A stretch of 8,498 nt of DNA from JAWVEV01 sp033856535 (GTDB lineage: Bacteria > Actinomycetota > Thermoleophilia > Miltoncostaeales > Miltoncostaeaceae). The DNA lies in contig JAWVEV010000205.1 of the NCBI GenBank assembly GCA_033856535.1, forward strand, positions 1 through 8,498, written 5' to 3'. Shown piece by piece: positions 1 through 5,299 of the stretch (position 1 is the first letter of the stretch; every line of letters starts with the position of its first letter). A program made the translations under genes and the position numbers. The notes beneath the pieces were generated by a model. That model worked only from the letters and a program-made list of their open reading frames with translations, did not search any database and was not told where the DNA came from.

Positions 1-1
1 C

Positions 2-265
2 CCCCGCCTGTACGTCTACGACCCACTCCTCAAGGGCCGCTTCACGGCGAAGGGCACCCCCGCCCGCCGGCTGCTGCTCCGAGCCGAGATCGAGGCCCAT
101 GCGACGGCGTCGACTACCCCGCTCGGGATCGCCTTGGCGGCCGGCGCGGGGTGGCCGCCTGACCGGCGCGTACCACTCTCGTCACCACGTGGCCCTTTTC
201 GACCACCGAACGACCCAATGAGAGGGAAGCAAAAACCCCGCATCAGCGGGGCTTTCTCAGAATAG
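2..265 (+). CDS. Unidentified C-terminal ORF fragment, truncated at left edge
   Basis: An open frame enters from the left edge and gives 87 codons before TAG at 263-265. Its first ~35 residues (starting PRLYVYDPLLKGRF) look like ordinary protein, with balanced charge and aromatic residues. The rest is Pro/Arg-rich, less GC-biased, and runs through the minus-strand terminator hairpin and into the 3' end of tRNA-Met. I do not recognise a family. It may be the true end of an upstream gene, a degraded gene read past its original stop, or a chance open frame. The tail over the terminator is unlikely to be conserved coding sequence. Low confidence. Confidence 0.25.
   Translation, partial: PRLYVYDPLLKGRFTAKGTPARRLLLRAEIEAHATASTTPLGIALAAGAGWPPDRRVPLSSPRGPFRPPNDPMRGKQKPRISGAFSE
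231..251 (-). terminator. Intrinsic terminator after tRNA-Met
   Basis: Read on the minus strand, a perfect 6-bp stem (CCCCGC / GCGGGG, positions 251-246 and 241-236) with a TGAT loop is followed directly by five T residues (235-231). It lies 12 nt past the 3' end of tRNA-Met and is the clearest Rho-independent terminator in the window. It should end the tRNA-Thr/tRNA-Met transcript. Confidence 0.85.
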
Positions 266-336
266 CGGCGGCAGGACTCGAACCTGCGACACGCGGATTA
301 TGATTCCGCTGCTCTGACCAACTGAGCTACGCCGCC
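263..336 (-). tRNA. tRNA-Met (CAU), elongator type
   Basis: The minus strand folds as a 74-nt cloverleaf. The acceptor arm is GGCGGCG against CGCCGCT (first pair a G-U wobble), with discriminator A. The D arm contains AGCTCAGTTGGTCAGAGC. The anticodon arm is GCGGA-ATCATAA-TCCGC, giving anticodon CAU. The T arm is GCAGG-TTCGAGT-CCTGC. CCA is not encoded. The first pair and the AGCTCAG D arm favour elongator Met over initiator. A CAU tRNA read as Ile after lysidine modification cannot be fully excluded from sequence alone. Confidence 0.9.
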
Positions 337-367
337 ACGCCCTCGGCGGCCGTCACCGTCGAGGCGA

Positions 368-440
<73 letters not shown>

Positions 441-453
441 GGGTCGGGCGACG

Positions 454-459
454 AGTCTA
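454..459 (-). promoter_or_regulatory. Putative -10 element (TAGACT) for tRNA-Thr/tRNA-Met
   Basis: On the minus strand TAGACT ends 13 nt before the first base of tRNA-Thr, which puts a transcription start near 447. The 10-mer GCTAGACTCG containing it (452-461) recurs exactly upstream of the response regulator (5211-5220), which supports a sigma-factor element. No TTGACA-like -35 is visible at 16-18 nt spacing, so the call stays tentative. Confidence 0.4.
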
Positions 460-461
460 GC

Positions 462-743
462 GTGCCCGCGCGCGGGGCGCGGCGGGTGTGAGACGCGCCT
501 TCGCCGGGAACGGTGATCCTCGGATGCGCATGGCCCGATCGCCAGGGGATGACGGCCCGGCCGACGCCGACGACGCCCGCGGGCGCCCGGCGGCGGCCCC
601 TGGGGCCCATCCGCCGGCACGCCCCGCGCACCCCCTCGGGAGGGCCCGCTAGGCCGGACGCCGACGCGCGCCGCCGCCTCCCGATGACCGCCCGCTCCGC
701 CCCGCCGCCCGGCACGTCCTGCCCACGGCGCGGCGCCCTGCGA
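462..743. other. Intergenic region with no convincing gene
   Basis: This stretch lies between the divergent tRNA-Thr and carbamoyltransferase genes. Open frames cross it, including one from a GTG at 513 that overlaps the next gene. They have no ribosome binding site, are dominated by Arg/Pro/Ala as expected of random very GC-rich DNA, and resemble nothing I know. It presumably holds the promoter of the plus-strand cassette, but I see no clear -35/-10 pair. Confidence 0.5.
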
Positions 744-745
744 CG

Positions 746-751
746 AAAGGA
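746..751 (+). promoter_or_regulatory. Ribosome binding site of the carbamoyltransferase-like gene
   Basis: AAAGGA lies 9 nt before the ATG at 761. It supports this start over the in-frame ATG at 914, which would remove the low-complexity N-terminal extension. Confidence 0.6.
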
Positions 752-760
752 CGACCCACC

Positions 761-1867
761 ATGCCCGAGGGACGATCCCGGACGGCGGCGACCCCGCCCG
801 TGACCCCCGGCGGCGGCAGCCCCCGCGCCGTCCCGGGCGTGGGCCGCCGGGTCGAGCCGGCGCCGCTGCTCGAGGCGCGCGGCCGCCGCGTCGACCTCGA
901 CCTGCTCGACGGCATGACCGGCCGCTCTCTGGTGCACCCGCGCGAGCTCGACCGGGACCTGGTGGTGGAGCTGTGCGCGGCCGCGGCGCTGCTCGAGACG
1001 ATCGAGGTGCGGGACCTGCACCCGCTCGACGGCAAGATTGCGATCACGGCCTTCTTCGAGGCGAGCACGCGCACGCGGCTCTCCTTCGAGAGCGCCATGC
1101 TGCGGCTGGACGGCAAGGTCCTGAGCGTCCCGGACGGGCGCACCACCGGCGCCGCCAAGGGTGAGTCGCTCGCCGACATCGGCCAGATGTTCAACGGCTA
1201 CGGCGACGTCGTGATCATGCGACACACCGAGACCGAGAGCGCCGAGGAGATCCAGGAGAGCCTGACGATCCCGCTGATCAACGCGGGCAACGGCTCCGGG
1301 CACCACCCCACCCAGGCCCTGGTCGACTGGTACGCGCTGCTGAAGTGGCGTCCCGAGCTCGCGACGCCGGACTGCCCGCCCGACCGGCGCATCCACCTCG
1401 GCATCGTCGGCACCCCGGGGAGCATGCGCGCGGTGAAGAGCTTCCTCTGGGCCTCCACCTTCTTCACCGGCGCGGTCGAGCGCATCACGATCGTCTCCGA
1501 GCTCGCCGACCCGATCGGCGAGGGCCTCCAGGACGCGATCGACCGTTCGGGCATCCCGGTCGAGGCGACGAACGACCTCCAGGAGGTGATCGGGGACCTC
1601 GACGTGGTCTACATGAACTCGATCGCCTTCCTCGGCGACAGCTACCGCCGGCTGAACGCGCGCCAGCGGATCGACGCCGACACCCCGCTGCAGCCCGAGA
1701 CGGTGGTCATGCACCCGCTCGCCCGCGGCGAGGAGCTCGACCCCGGGCTCGACCCGACCGACCACAACCTGTACTTCGCGGAGGCCGCCGGCGCGGTCTT
1801 CGTGCGCCAGGCGCTACTCCTGGCCGTGCTGGGCCGCATCGGGACGCTGGCCGGCGCGATCGCCTGA
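761..1867 (+). CDS. Aspartate/ornithine carbamoyltransferase family protein, ATCase-like, amino-acid substrate uncertain
   Basis: 368 aa. Residues 1-48 are a Pro/Gly/Arg-rich extension absent from E. coli PyrB; the two-domain transferase fold follows. The carbamoyl-phosphate site is intact: STRTR at 102-106, Lys133 (PyrB Lys84), Arg154 (PyrB Arg105) and HPTQ at 182-185, the ATCase form of this motif. Arg223 matches PyrB Arg167. The segment DVVYMNSIAF aligns without gaps with DILYMTRVQK of PyrB, so Arg229 becomes Ser287 and Gln231 becomes Ala289. These are two residues that bind aspartate in PyrB. HPLPR becomes HPLAR (318-322). The fold and carbamoyl transfer are well supported; L-aspartate as acceptor is doubtful. 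No pyrC, carA, carB or pyrI is nearby, so this is probably a paralogue outside de novo pyrimidine synthesis. It lies 74 nt upstream of an asparagine-synthetase-like gene, probably in one operon. An unusual but functional ATCase is the main alternative. Confidence 0.85.
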   Translation: MPEGRSRTAATPPVTPGGGSPRAVPGVGRRVEPAPLLEARGRRVDLDLLDGMTGRSLVHPRELDRDLVVELCAAAALLETIEVRDLHPLDGKIAITAFFEASTRTRLSFESAMLRLDGKVLSVPDGRTTGAAKGESLADIGQMFNGYGDVVIMRHTETESAEEIQESLTIPLINAGNGSGHHPTQALVDWYALLKWRPELATPDCPPDRRIHLGIVGTPGSMRAVKSFLWASTFFTGAVERITIVSELADPIGEGLQDAIDRSGIPVEATNDLQEVIGDLDVVYMNSIAFLGDSYRRLNARQRIDADTPLQPETVVMHPLARGEELDPGLDPTDHNLYFAEAAGAVFVRQALLLAVLGRIGTLAGAIA

Positions 1868-1926
1868 CCCGCGCGCCCGCGCGGCCGCGGGCACGCCCGC
1901 TCCACCCCCGACCACCCCCACCCGAC

Positions 1927-1933
1927 GAGAGGA
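1927..1933 (+). promoter_or_regulatory. Ribosome binding site fixing the GTG start of the AsnB-like gene
   Basis: GAGAGGA ends 8 nt before the GTG at 1942. The choice is confirmed because the next codon encodes the Cys that must become residue 1 of the glutaminase domain. Confidence 0.7.
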
Positions 1934-1941
1934 ACGACTCC

Positions 1942-3891
1942 GTGTGCGGAATCACCGGCTACTGGCGACCCGGCGAGGGCCTCGGCGCGCCGGACGCGAT
2001 CGACGCGATGATGGACGCCATCGCGCACCGCGGTCCGGACGGGCGCGGGGTGCACGTCGACGAGGACGCCGGGCTGGTGATGGGCCACGTCCGCCTCTCG
2101 ATCATCGGGCTCGACGACGGCGCGCAGCCGATCGCGAGCGCCGACGGCCGCCGCACCCTGACGGTCAACGGCGAGTTCTACGACTACAAGCGCATCCGCG
2201 CCGAGATGGCCTGCGACGGCGCCCGCTTCCGCACCGCGAGCGACAGCGAGATCGCCCTGCCGCTGCACGAGCGCCACGGTCATGACTTCGTGCATCGCCT
2301 CCGCGGCGAGTTCGCGGTGGCGCTGCACGACGCCGGCCGGCGCGAGCTGCTCTTGGTGCGCGATCGCTTCGGGATCAAGCCGCTCTATTACAAGCTCACC
2401 GAGGACGGGCTCTGGTGGGGCTCCGAGGTGAAGGCGATCCTCGCCCACCCCGACGTCGCGCCGCGCCTGTCCGCGCGGGCCGCCCTCCACCAGATGATGC
2501 AGGTGATGGTGCCGGGCACCACCGCCTTCGAGGGCGTGCGCGCCCTGAAGCCGGGGCACATGCTGGTCGTCCGCGAGCGCAACGGGCGCCTCGAGGGCCG
2601 CGAGATCCGCTACTGGGACCTCACCTTCCCCCGGGCCGCCGACCACGCCGCGCCCGACGACGTCGAGGCCGAGCGCTGCGTCGCGGGCGTCCGCGACCGG
2701 CTGATCGACGCCGTGCGCGTGCGGCTGGAGGCCGACGTGCCGGTGGCCTGCTACCTCTCGGGCGGCCTCGACAGCTGCGCCATCCTCGGGCTCGCCTCGC
2801 CGCTCATGCAGTCGCCGGTGACGGCCTTCACGATCGGCTTCGACGACGACGCCTACGACGAGGTGTCGATCGCGCGCGAGATGGCCCAGCGCGCCCACGC
2901 CGATCAGGTGGTCCTGCCGCTCGCGGCCGACGGCCTCTACGGGGACAGCTTCGCCACCGTGGTCCGCCACGCCGAGCGGACCTTCTACAACACGCTCAGC
3001 GTCGCCAAGTGGCACATGAGCCGGCACGTGCGCCAGCACGGCTTCAAGGTGGTGATCACCGGCGAGGGCTCGGACGAGCTCTTCGGCGGCTACCCCTTCT
3101 TCAAGCGCGACATGTTCCTGCACGGCGGGCCGGCGCAGGAGCGCCACCGCGCCGCCATGGAGCGCGGCAACCGGCTCTTCCGTGGCGCGATCCTGGCCGA
3201 GGAGCACCGCCGCCACGAGGCCTTCGACGAGCTCTGCGGCTTCACGCCCTCGTGGATCCAGCCGTGGATGATCACGCTGGACGAGGCGCGCGGTCTCATG
3301 GCCGAGCCGCTCGCCGACGCGCTCGAGGGCTACGACCCGCTGGCGGCGATCGCCGCCGAGATCGACCCCGACATGGTGCGCGGGCGCCATCCGCTCGACA
3401 TCGCCCAGTACACCTGGAGCAAGACCATGCTCGAGGGGCAGATCCTCAGCTGGGGCGGCGACCGGGTGGACATGGCCCACGCGCTCGAGTCCCGGCCGGC
3501 CTTCCTCGACCACCACCTGGCCGAGTTCGCGACGGGGATCCCGCCCGAGCTGCGCATCCGCGACGGGGTGGAGAAGTGGGTGCTGCGCGAGGCGATGCGC
3601 GGCGTGCTGCCCGACGTGCTCTACCGGCGCGAGAAGTTCCCGTTCATGGCGCCCCCGAGCCACACCGACGAGGCCAAGCGCCTCGGGGTCGAGACGCTGC
3701 TGGCCCGCTGGGCCTCGCCCGAGCGCCTGGGGGCTGCGGGCCTGTTCGACCCGGCCGCCGTGGACGCGACCCTCGATCGCTGGCGCGGGGACTCCTCCCG
3801 CGACGCCGGCAATCGCGCCGACATCCTCGTGAACCACCTGCTGGGGATGCAGATCCTCCACGAGACCGCCTCGGCGCCGGCCATGACGTGA
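1942..3891 (+). CDS. Glutamine-dependent asparagine synthetase family protein (AsnB-like)
   Basis: 649 aa from a GTG start. The N-terminal class II glutaminase domain (about 2-220) starts with Cys2, the nucleophile exposed after Met removal. It has RLSI at 51-54, NGEFYD at 76-81, SDSE at 100-103 and RDRFGIKPLYY at 140-150. It releases ammonia from glutamine. The C-terminal ATP-pyrophosphatase-type synthetase domain has the PP-loop SGGLDS (273-278) and GEGSDELFGGY (374-384), and should adenylate a carboxylate and amidate it. The AsnB motif LExRVPFLDH appears as LESRPAFLDH (516-525). The protein is somewhat longer than E. coli AsnB (554 aa), with a long arm at about 390-500. All catalytic motifs look intact, so it should be active. 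The substrate may be aspartate or, given the upstream carbamoyltransferase, a carbamoylated or other acid (inference). Both genes are on the plus strand, with 74 nt between them and no clear terminator. Confidence 0.9.
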   Translation: MCGITGYWRPGEGLGAPDAIDAMMDAIAHRGPDGRGVHVDEDAGLVMGHVRLSIIGLDDGAQPIASADGRRTLTVNGEFYDYKRIRAEMACDGARFRTASDSEIALPLHERHGHDFVHRLRGEFAVALHDAGRRELLLVRDRFGIKPLYYKLTEDGLWWGSEVKAILAHPDVAPRLSARAALHQMMQVMVPGTTAFEGVRALKPGHMLVVRERNGRLEGREIRYWDLTFPRAADHAAPDDVEAERCVAGVRDRLIDAVRVRLEADVPVACYLSGGLDSCAILGLASPLMQSPVTAFTIGFDDDAYDEVSIAREMAQRAHADQVVLPLAADGLYGDSFATVVRHAERTFYNTLSVAKWHMSRHVRQHGFKVVITGEGSDELFGGYPFFKRDMFLHGGPAQERHRAAMERGNRLFRGAILAEEHRRHEAFDELCGFTPSWIQPWMITLDEARGLMAEPLADALEGYDPLAAIAAEIDPDMVRGRHPLDIAQYTWSKTMLEGQILSWGGDRVDMAHALESRPAFLDHHLAEFATGIPPELRIRDGVEKWVLREAMRGVLPDVLYRREKFPFMAPPSHTDEAKRLGVETLLARWASPERLGAAGLFDPAAVDATLDRWRGDSSRDAGNRADILVNHLLGMQILHETASAPAMT

Positions 3892-3909
3892 GTCCGAGGC
3901 CGGGCGGCG

Positions 3910-3928
3910 GTCGCCTCAGGCGGGCGAC
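3910..3928. terminator. Possible hairpin between convergent genes
   Basis: GTCGCC (3910-3915) and GGCGAC (3923-3928) can form a 6-bp stem 18 nt past the AsnB-like stop, overlapping the stop codon of the convergent small minus-strand ORF. No T-tract follows on either strand, so intrinsic termination is unproven. Confidence 0.25.
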
Positions 3929-4134
3929 AAGACGCGGGGCAGCGGGGCGACCCGGGGAGCCCTCGCCGATGCGCGCGGCCCGTGCGCGGAAAGGGCGCGA
4001 GCCTGCGGGTGCGTCGCGTCCGCGGCGCGCGTGACCGCCGGGGCGGGATCGGTCCCGCCCGCGGCCCCGAGCAGCGCGCAGACCGCGCACAGCAGCAGCG
4101 TCTTCGGGCGCGCTCCGTTGCGCCAGTCCCACAT
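3916..4134 (-). CDS. Small hypothetical protein with hydrophobic N-terminus
   Basis: 72 aa. I do not recognise a family. The start is well supported: a perfect GGAGGT (minus strand, 4145-4140) lies 5 nt before the ATG at 4134, the strongest Shine-Dalgarno in the window. Residues 1-11 (MWDWRNGARPK) form a positively charged n-region. Residues 12-27 (TLLLCAVCALLGAAGG) are hydrophobic with two Cys and could be a signal peptide or a single membrane anchor. No good lipobox is present. The rest is Ala/Pro/Arg-rich and probably disordered. It is convergent with the AsnB-like gene, ends 24 nt from it, and lies downstream of tRNA-Tyr on the same strand. It could be a small secreted or membrane protein, or a degenerate gene with a chance RBS. 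Confidence 0.5.
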   Translation of the reverse strand: MWDWRNGARPKTLLLCAVCALLGAAGGTDPAPAVTRAADATHPQARALSAHGPRASARAPRVAPLPRVLSPA

Positions 4135-4154
4135 CGGCGACCTCCGTGTCCCCG
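4135..4154. repeat. Direct repeat copy 1, covering the small-ORF ribosome binding site
   Basis: Plus-strand sequence CGGCGACCTCCGTGTCCCCG. It matches copy 2 (4182-4201) at 18 of 20 positions. It ends directly against the start codon of the small minus-strand ORF and contains its GGAGGT. Confidence 0.5.
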
Positions 4155-4180
4155 ACCATGCGGTGTGAGTTCGTCTCGCT

Positions 4181-4202
4181 CCGGCGACATCCGTGTCGCC
4201 GG
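4181..4202. repeat. Perfect 9-bp inverted repeat, containing direct repeat copy 2
   Basis: CCGGCGACA (4181-4189) and TGTCGCCGG (4194-4202) are perfectly complementary around a 4-nt loop. The core 4182-4201 is a near copy of 4135-4154. It sits 47 nt upstream of the small ORF start. It could be an RNA hairpin or a dimeric repressor operator. No T-tract follows, so a terminator is unlikely. Confidence 0.55.
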
Positions 4203-4223
4203 TGTTGCCCTCTCTTTGTCGGC

Positions 4224-4263
4224 CGGGGGAACGTTCGGCTCAAGTCCCCCGAACGGGGGAACG
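4224..4263. repeat. Overlapping inverted and direct repeats able to form alternative hairpins
   Basis: CGGGGGAACG occurs at 4224-4233 and again at 4254-4263, exactly 30 nt apart. Between them TCCCCCG (4245-4251) can pair with either the left CGGGGGA (4224-4230) or, as TCCCCC, with the right GGGGGA (4255-4260). CGTTCGG (4232-4238) can pair with CCGAACG (4249-4255). The pairings are mutually exclusive. The function is unknown; no protein-coding reading is convincing here. Confidence 0.55.
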
Positions 4264-4268
4264 AGAAC

Positions 4269-4304
4269 GGCCCGGGCGGCGCCCGCGGGCGCCGGCGCCG
4301 GGCC
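4269..4304 (-). terminator. Candidate hairpin terminator after tRNA-Tyr
   Basis: Starting 7 nt past the tRNA-Tyr 3' end on the minus strand, GGCCCGG/CCGGGCC (4304-4298 with 4275-4269) encloses an inner GGCGCC/GGCGCC stem (4293-4288 with 4283-4278). The next bases are GTTCTCGTT, only moderately T-rich. Position and stem strength fit a terminator; the weak T-tract keeps confidence moderate. Confidence 0.4.
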
Positions 4305-4311
4305 GGAGTGA

Positions 4312-4393
4312 TGGGGGGAGGAGGATTCGAACCTCCGTAGGCGGAGCCGGCGGTTTTACAGACCGCTCCCTTTGGCCGCTCGGGCATCCCCCC
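4312..4393 (-). tRNA. tRNA-Tyr (GUA)
   Basis: The minus strand gives an 82-nt class II tRNA with a long variable arm, as bacterial tRNA-Tyr has. The acceptor arm GGGGGGA/TCCCCCC pairs perfectly, with discriminator A. The anticodon arm GCGGT-CTGTAAA-ACCGC gives GUA. The T arm is GGAGG-TTCGAAT-CCTCC. CCA is not encoded. It has the same orientation as tRNA-Thr and tRNA-Met about 3.9 kb away. Confidence 0.95.
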
Positions 4394-4406
4394 GGAACGG
4401 CCGCGG

Positions 4407-4412
4407 ATGGTA
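4407..4412 (-). promoter_or_regulatory. Weak candidate -10 element for tRNA-Tyr
   Basis: TACCAT on the minus strand ends 13 nt before the tRNA 5' end, the same spacing as the candidate -10 of tRNA-Thr. It fits TANNNT but has no recognisable -35. Confidence 0.25.
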
Positions 4413-4478
4413 CCAAGTCCCGCCCAGGCAGCGGCCCCCCTGCCGGAGCCCGTTGACGTCGGGAATTTGTTGAGGGGC

Positions 4479-4496
4479 GCGCGCCTCTAGGCGCGC
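4479..4496 (-). terminator. Hairpin over the response-regulator stop codon
   Basis: A 7-bp perfect stem GCGCGCC/GGCGCGC (4485-4479 with 4496-4490) places the TAG stop in its 4-nt loop. Downstream on the minus strand there is no T-run, so termination may be weak or factor-dependent. Confidence 0.3.
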
Positions 4497-5206
4497 TCGC
4501 GCTCCGCCGGGCCGGGCTCGAAGCGGTATCCCACCCCGTAGTGCGTCTGCACGTAGCTCCGGTCGGGCCGGACCGCCGCCAGCTTCTGGCGGACCTTCCG
4601 CACGAAGACGTCGACCGAGCGGTCGCCGTGCATCATCTCGTAGCCCCAGACCTCGCGGTAGACGCGGTCGCGCGGCATCGGTTTTCCGCCCGAGCGCGCC
4701 AGCGCGTAGAGCACCTCGAACTCGCGCGGGGTCAGGCCCACCGAGTCGCCGTCGACGAACGCCTGCACCTGCTCGGGGTCGATCGAGAGGCCCTCGGCGA
4801 CCACCGGCTGGCGCCCGTCGGGGGCGCGGTGCGACTCGACCCGGCGCAGGTGCGCCTGCACCCGCGCCAGCAGCTCCTTCATCGAGAAGGGTTTGGTCAC
4901 GTAGTCGTCCGCGCCGAGCTCCAGGCCGTGCACCCGGTCGTACTCGCTGGTGCGCGCGCTGCAGACGATCACCGGCACGCGCGAGTCCTCGACGCGCAGC
5001 TCCTCGGTGAAGCGCCAGCCGTCGAGCTGGGGCAGCATCAGGTCGAGGATCACCAGGTCGGGGCGCTGCTGGCGGAAGAGCCGCAGGCCCTGCGCGCCGT
5101 CGCCGGCCTGGAGGGTGCGGTAGCCCGCCTTCCCGAGGTGGTAGGCGATCGACTCGGCGATGGCCTCGTCGTCCTCGACGATCAGGACGGTCGGGGGTGA
5201 CGCCAC
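4487..5206 (-). CDS. OmpR/PhoB-family DNA-binding response regulator
   Basis: 239 aa from a GTG start. The receiver domain (about 5-122) has the acidic pair Asp12-Asp13, phospho-acceptor Asp55 (in VILDLMLPQLDG), switch Ser83 and Lys105 in the KPF motif. The C-terminal winged-helix domain (about 135-232) has LTPREFEVL, the recognition region ending DRSVDVFVRKVRQKL, and the wing YGVGYRFEP. All phosphotransfer residues are present, so a histidine kinase should control it. None is adjacent: the downstream side is tRNA-Tyr and the upstream side is a divergent Ser/Thr kinase. There is no Shine-Dalgarno. TAGACT ends 6 nt before the GTG, so the mRNA is probably leaderless. Cross-talk with the divergent kinase is possible but unproven. 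Confidence 0.95.
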   Translation of the reverse strand: MASPPTVLIVEDDEAIAESIAYHLGKAGYRTLQAGDGAQGLRLFRQQRPDLVILDLMLPQLDGWRFTEELRVEDSRVPVIVCSARTSEYDRVHGLELGADDYVTKPFSMKELLARVQAHLRRVESHRAPDGRQPVVAEGLSIDPEQVQAFVDGDSVGLTPREFEVLYALARSGGKPMPRDRVYREVWGYEMMHGDRSVDVFVRKVRQKLAAVRPDRSYVQTHYGVGYRFEPGPAERERA

Positions 5207-5212
5207 GGCGCG

Positions 5213-5218
5213 AGTCTA
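5213..5218 (-). promoter_or_regulatory. -10 element for a leaderless response-regulator mRNA
   Basis: TAGACT lies 6 nt upstream of the GTG at 5206, so transcription should begin at or next to the start codon. The same 10-mer GCTAGACTCG occurs before tRNA-Thr. TANNNT 6-7 nt before a start codon is the known leaderless arrangement in mycobacteria and relatives. No -35 is seen. Confidence 0.6.
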
Positions 5219-5251
5219 GCCCGCGCGCCCGGGCGCCGCGCGGGTGCGCGC

Positions 5252-5257
5252 TATCCT
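5252..5257 (+). promoter_or_regulatory. -10 element for the kinase-recombinase operon
   Basis: TATCCT lies 6 nt before the GTG at 5264, mirroring the spacing of the divergent regulator promoter. The predicted start of transcription is at about 5264, which leaves a 32-nt stretch before the kinase start codon. No -35 is recognisable. Confidence 0.55.
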
Positions 5258-5263
5258 CAGCCG

Positions 5264-5299
5264 GTGTCCACGCCCGCATTCCGTCGGCACCGCCGGTGA
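5264..5299 (+). CDS. Putative leaderless 11-codon leader peptide (uORF)
   Basis: GTG at 5264, 6 nt after a TATCCT -10, opens a frame reading MSTPAFRRHRR and ends with TGA at 5297-5299. The stop overlaps the kinase start codon (GTG 5296-5298) as GTGA, a typical arrangement for termination-reinitiation coupling. The kinase has no Shine-Dalgarno of its own, which fits such coupling. The peptide ends in a basic run (four Arg and one His in the last five codons). A 12-codon frame can arise by chance, and expression is unproven. Confidence 0.45.
   Translation: MSTPAFRRHRR

Noticed and set aside
513..803. Plus-strand open frame from a GTG upstream of the carbamoyltransferase
   Set aside because: No ribosome binding site, Arg/Pro-rich composition of random GC-rich DNA, and a 43-nt overlap with the well-supported next gene.
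1876..1891. CCCGCG/CGCGGG hairpin between the carbamoyltransferase and AsnB-like genes as a terminator
   Set aside because: No T-tract follows, and such stems are common in DNA of this GC content; it does not argue against an operon.
1642..3861. Very long open frame on the minus strand opposite the AsnB-like gene
   Set aside because: It mirrors the codon pattern of the plus-strand gene, is rich in Val/Ala/Gly/Arg/His without any domain motif, and the plus strand carries unambiguous AsnB motifs.
4216..4223. GCCGACAA on the minus strand as a FliA/WhiG-type promoter element
   Set aside because: One mismatch to GCCGATAA but no matching TAAA-type -35 at the right spacing, and no motility or sporulation gene nearby.
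4146..4340. Short plus-strand open frames across the repeat region and tRNA-Tyr
   Set aside because: They run into the tRNA gene, have no ribosome binding site and show no protein-like composition.
4312..4340. tRNA-Tyr 3' end as an attachment site for an integrated element
   Set aside because: I found no second copy of the tRNA-Tyr, tRNA-Thr or tRNA-Met 3' end in the window, and the visible recombinases are Xer-like rather than clearly element-linked.
4371..5279. Alternative long open frame opposite and overlapping the response regulator
   Set aside because: Arg/Pro/Ala-rich shadow of the regulator with no domain signature, while the regulator frame has every receiver and winged-helix motif.
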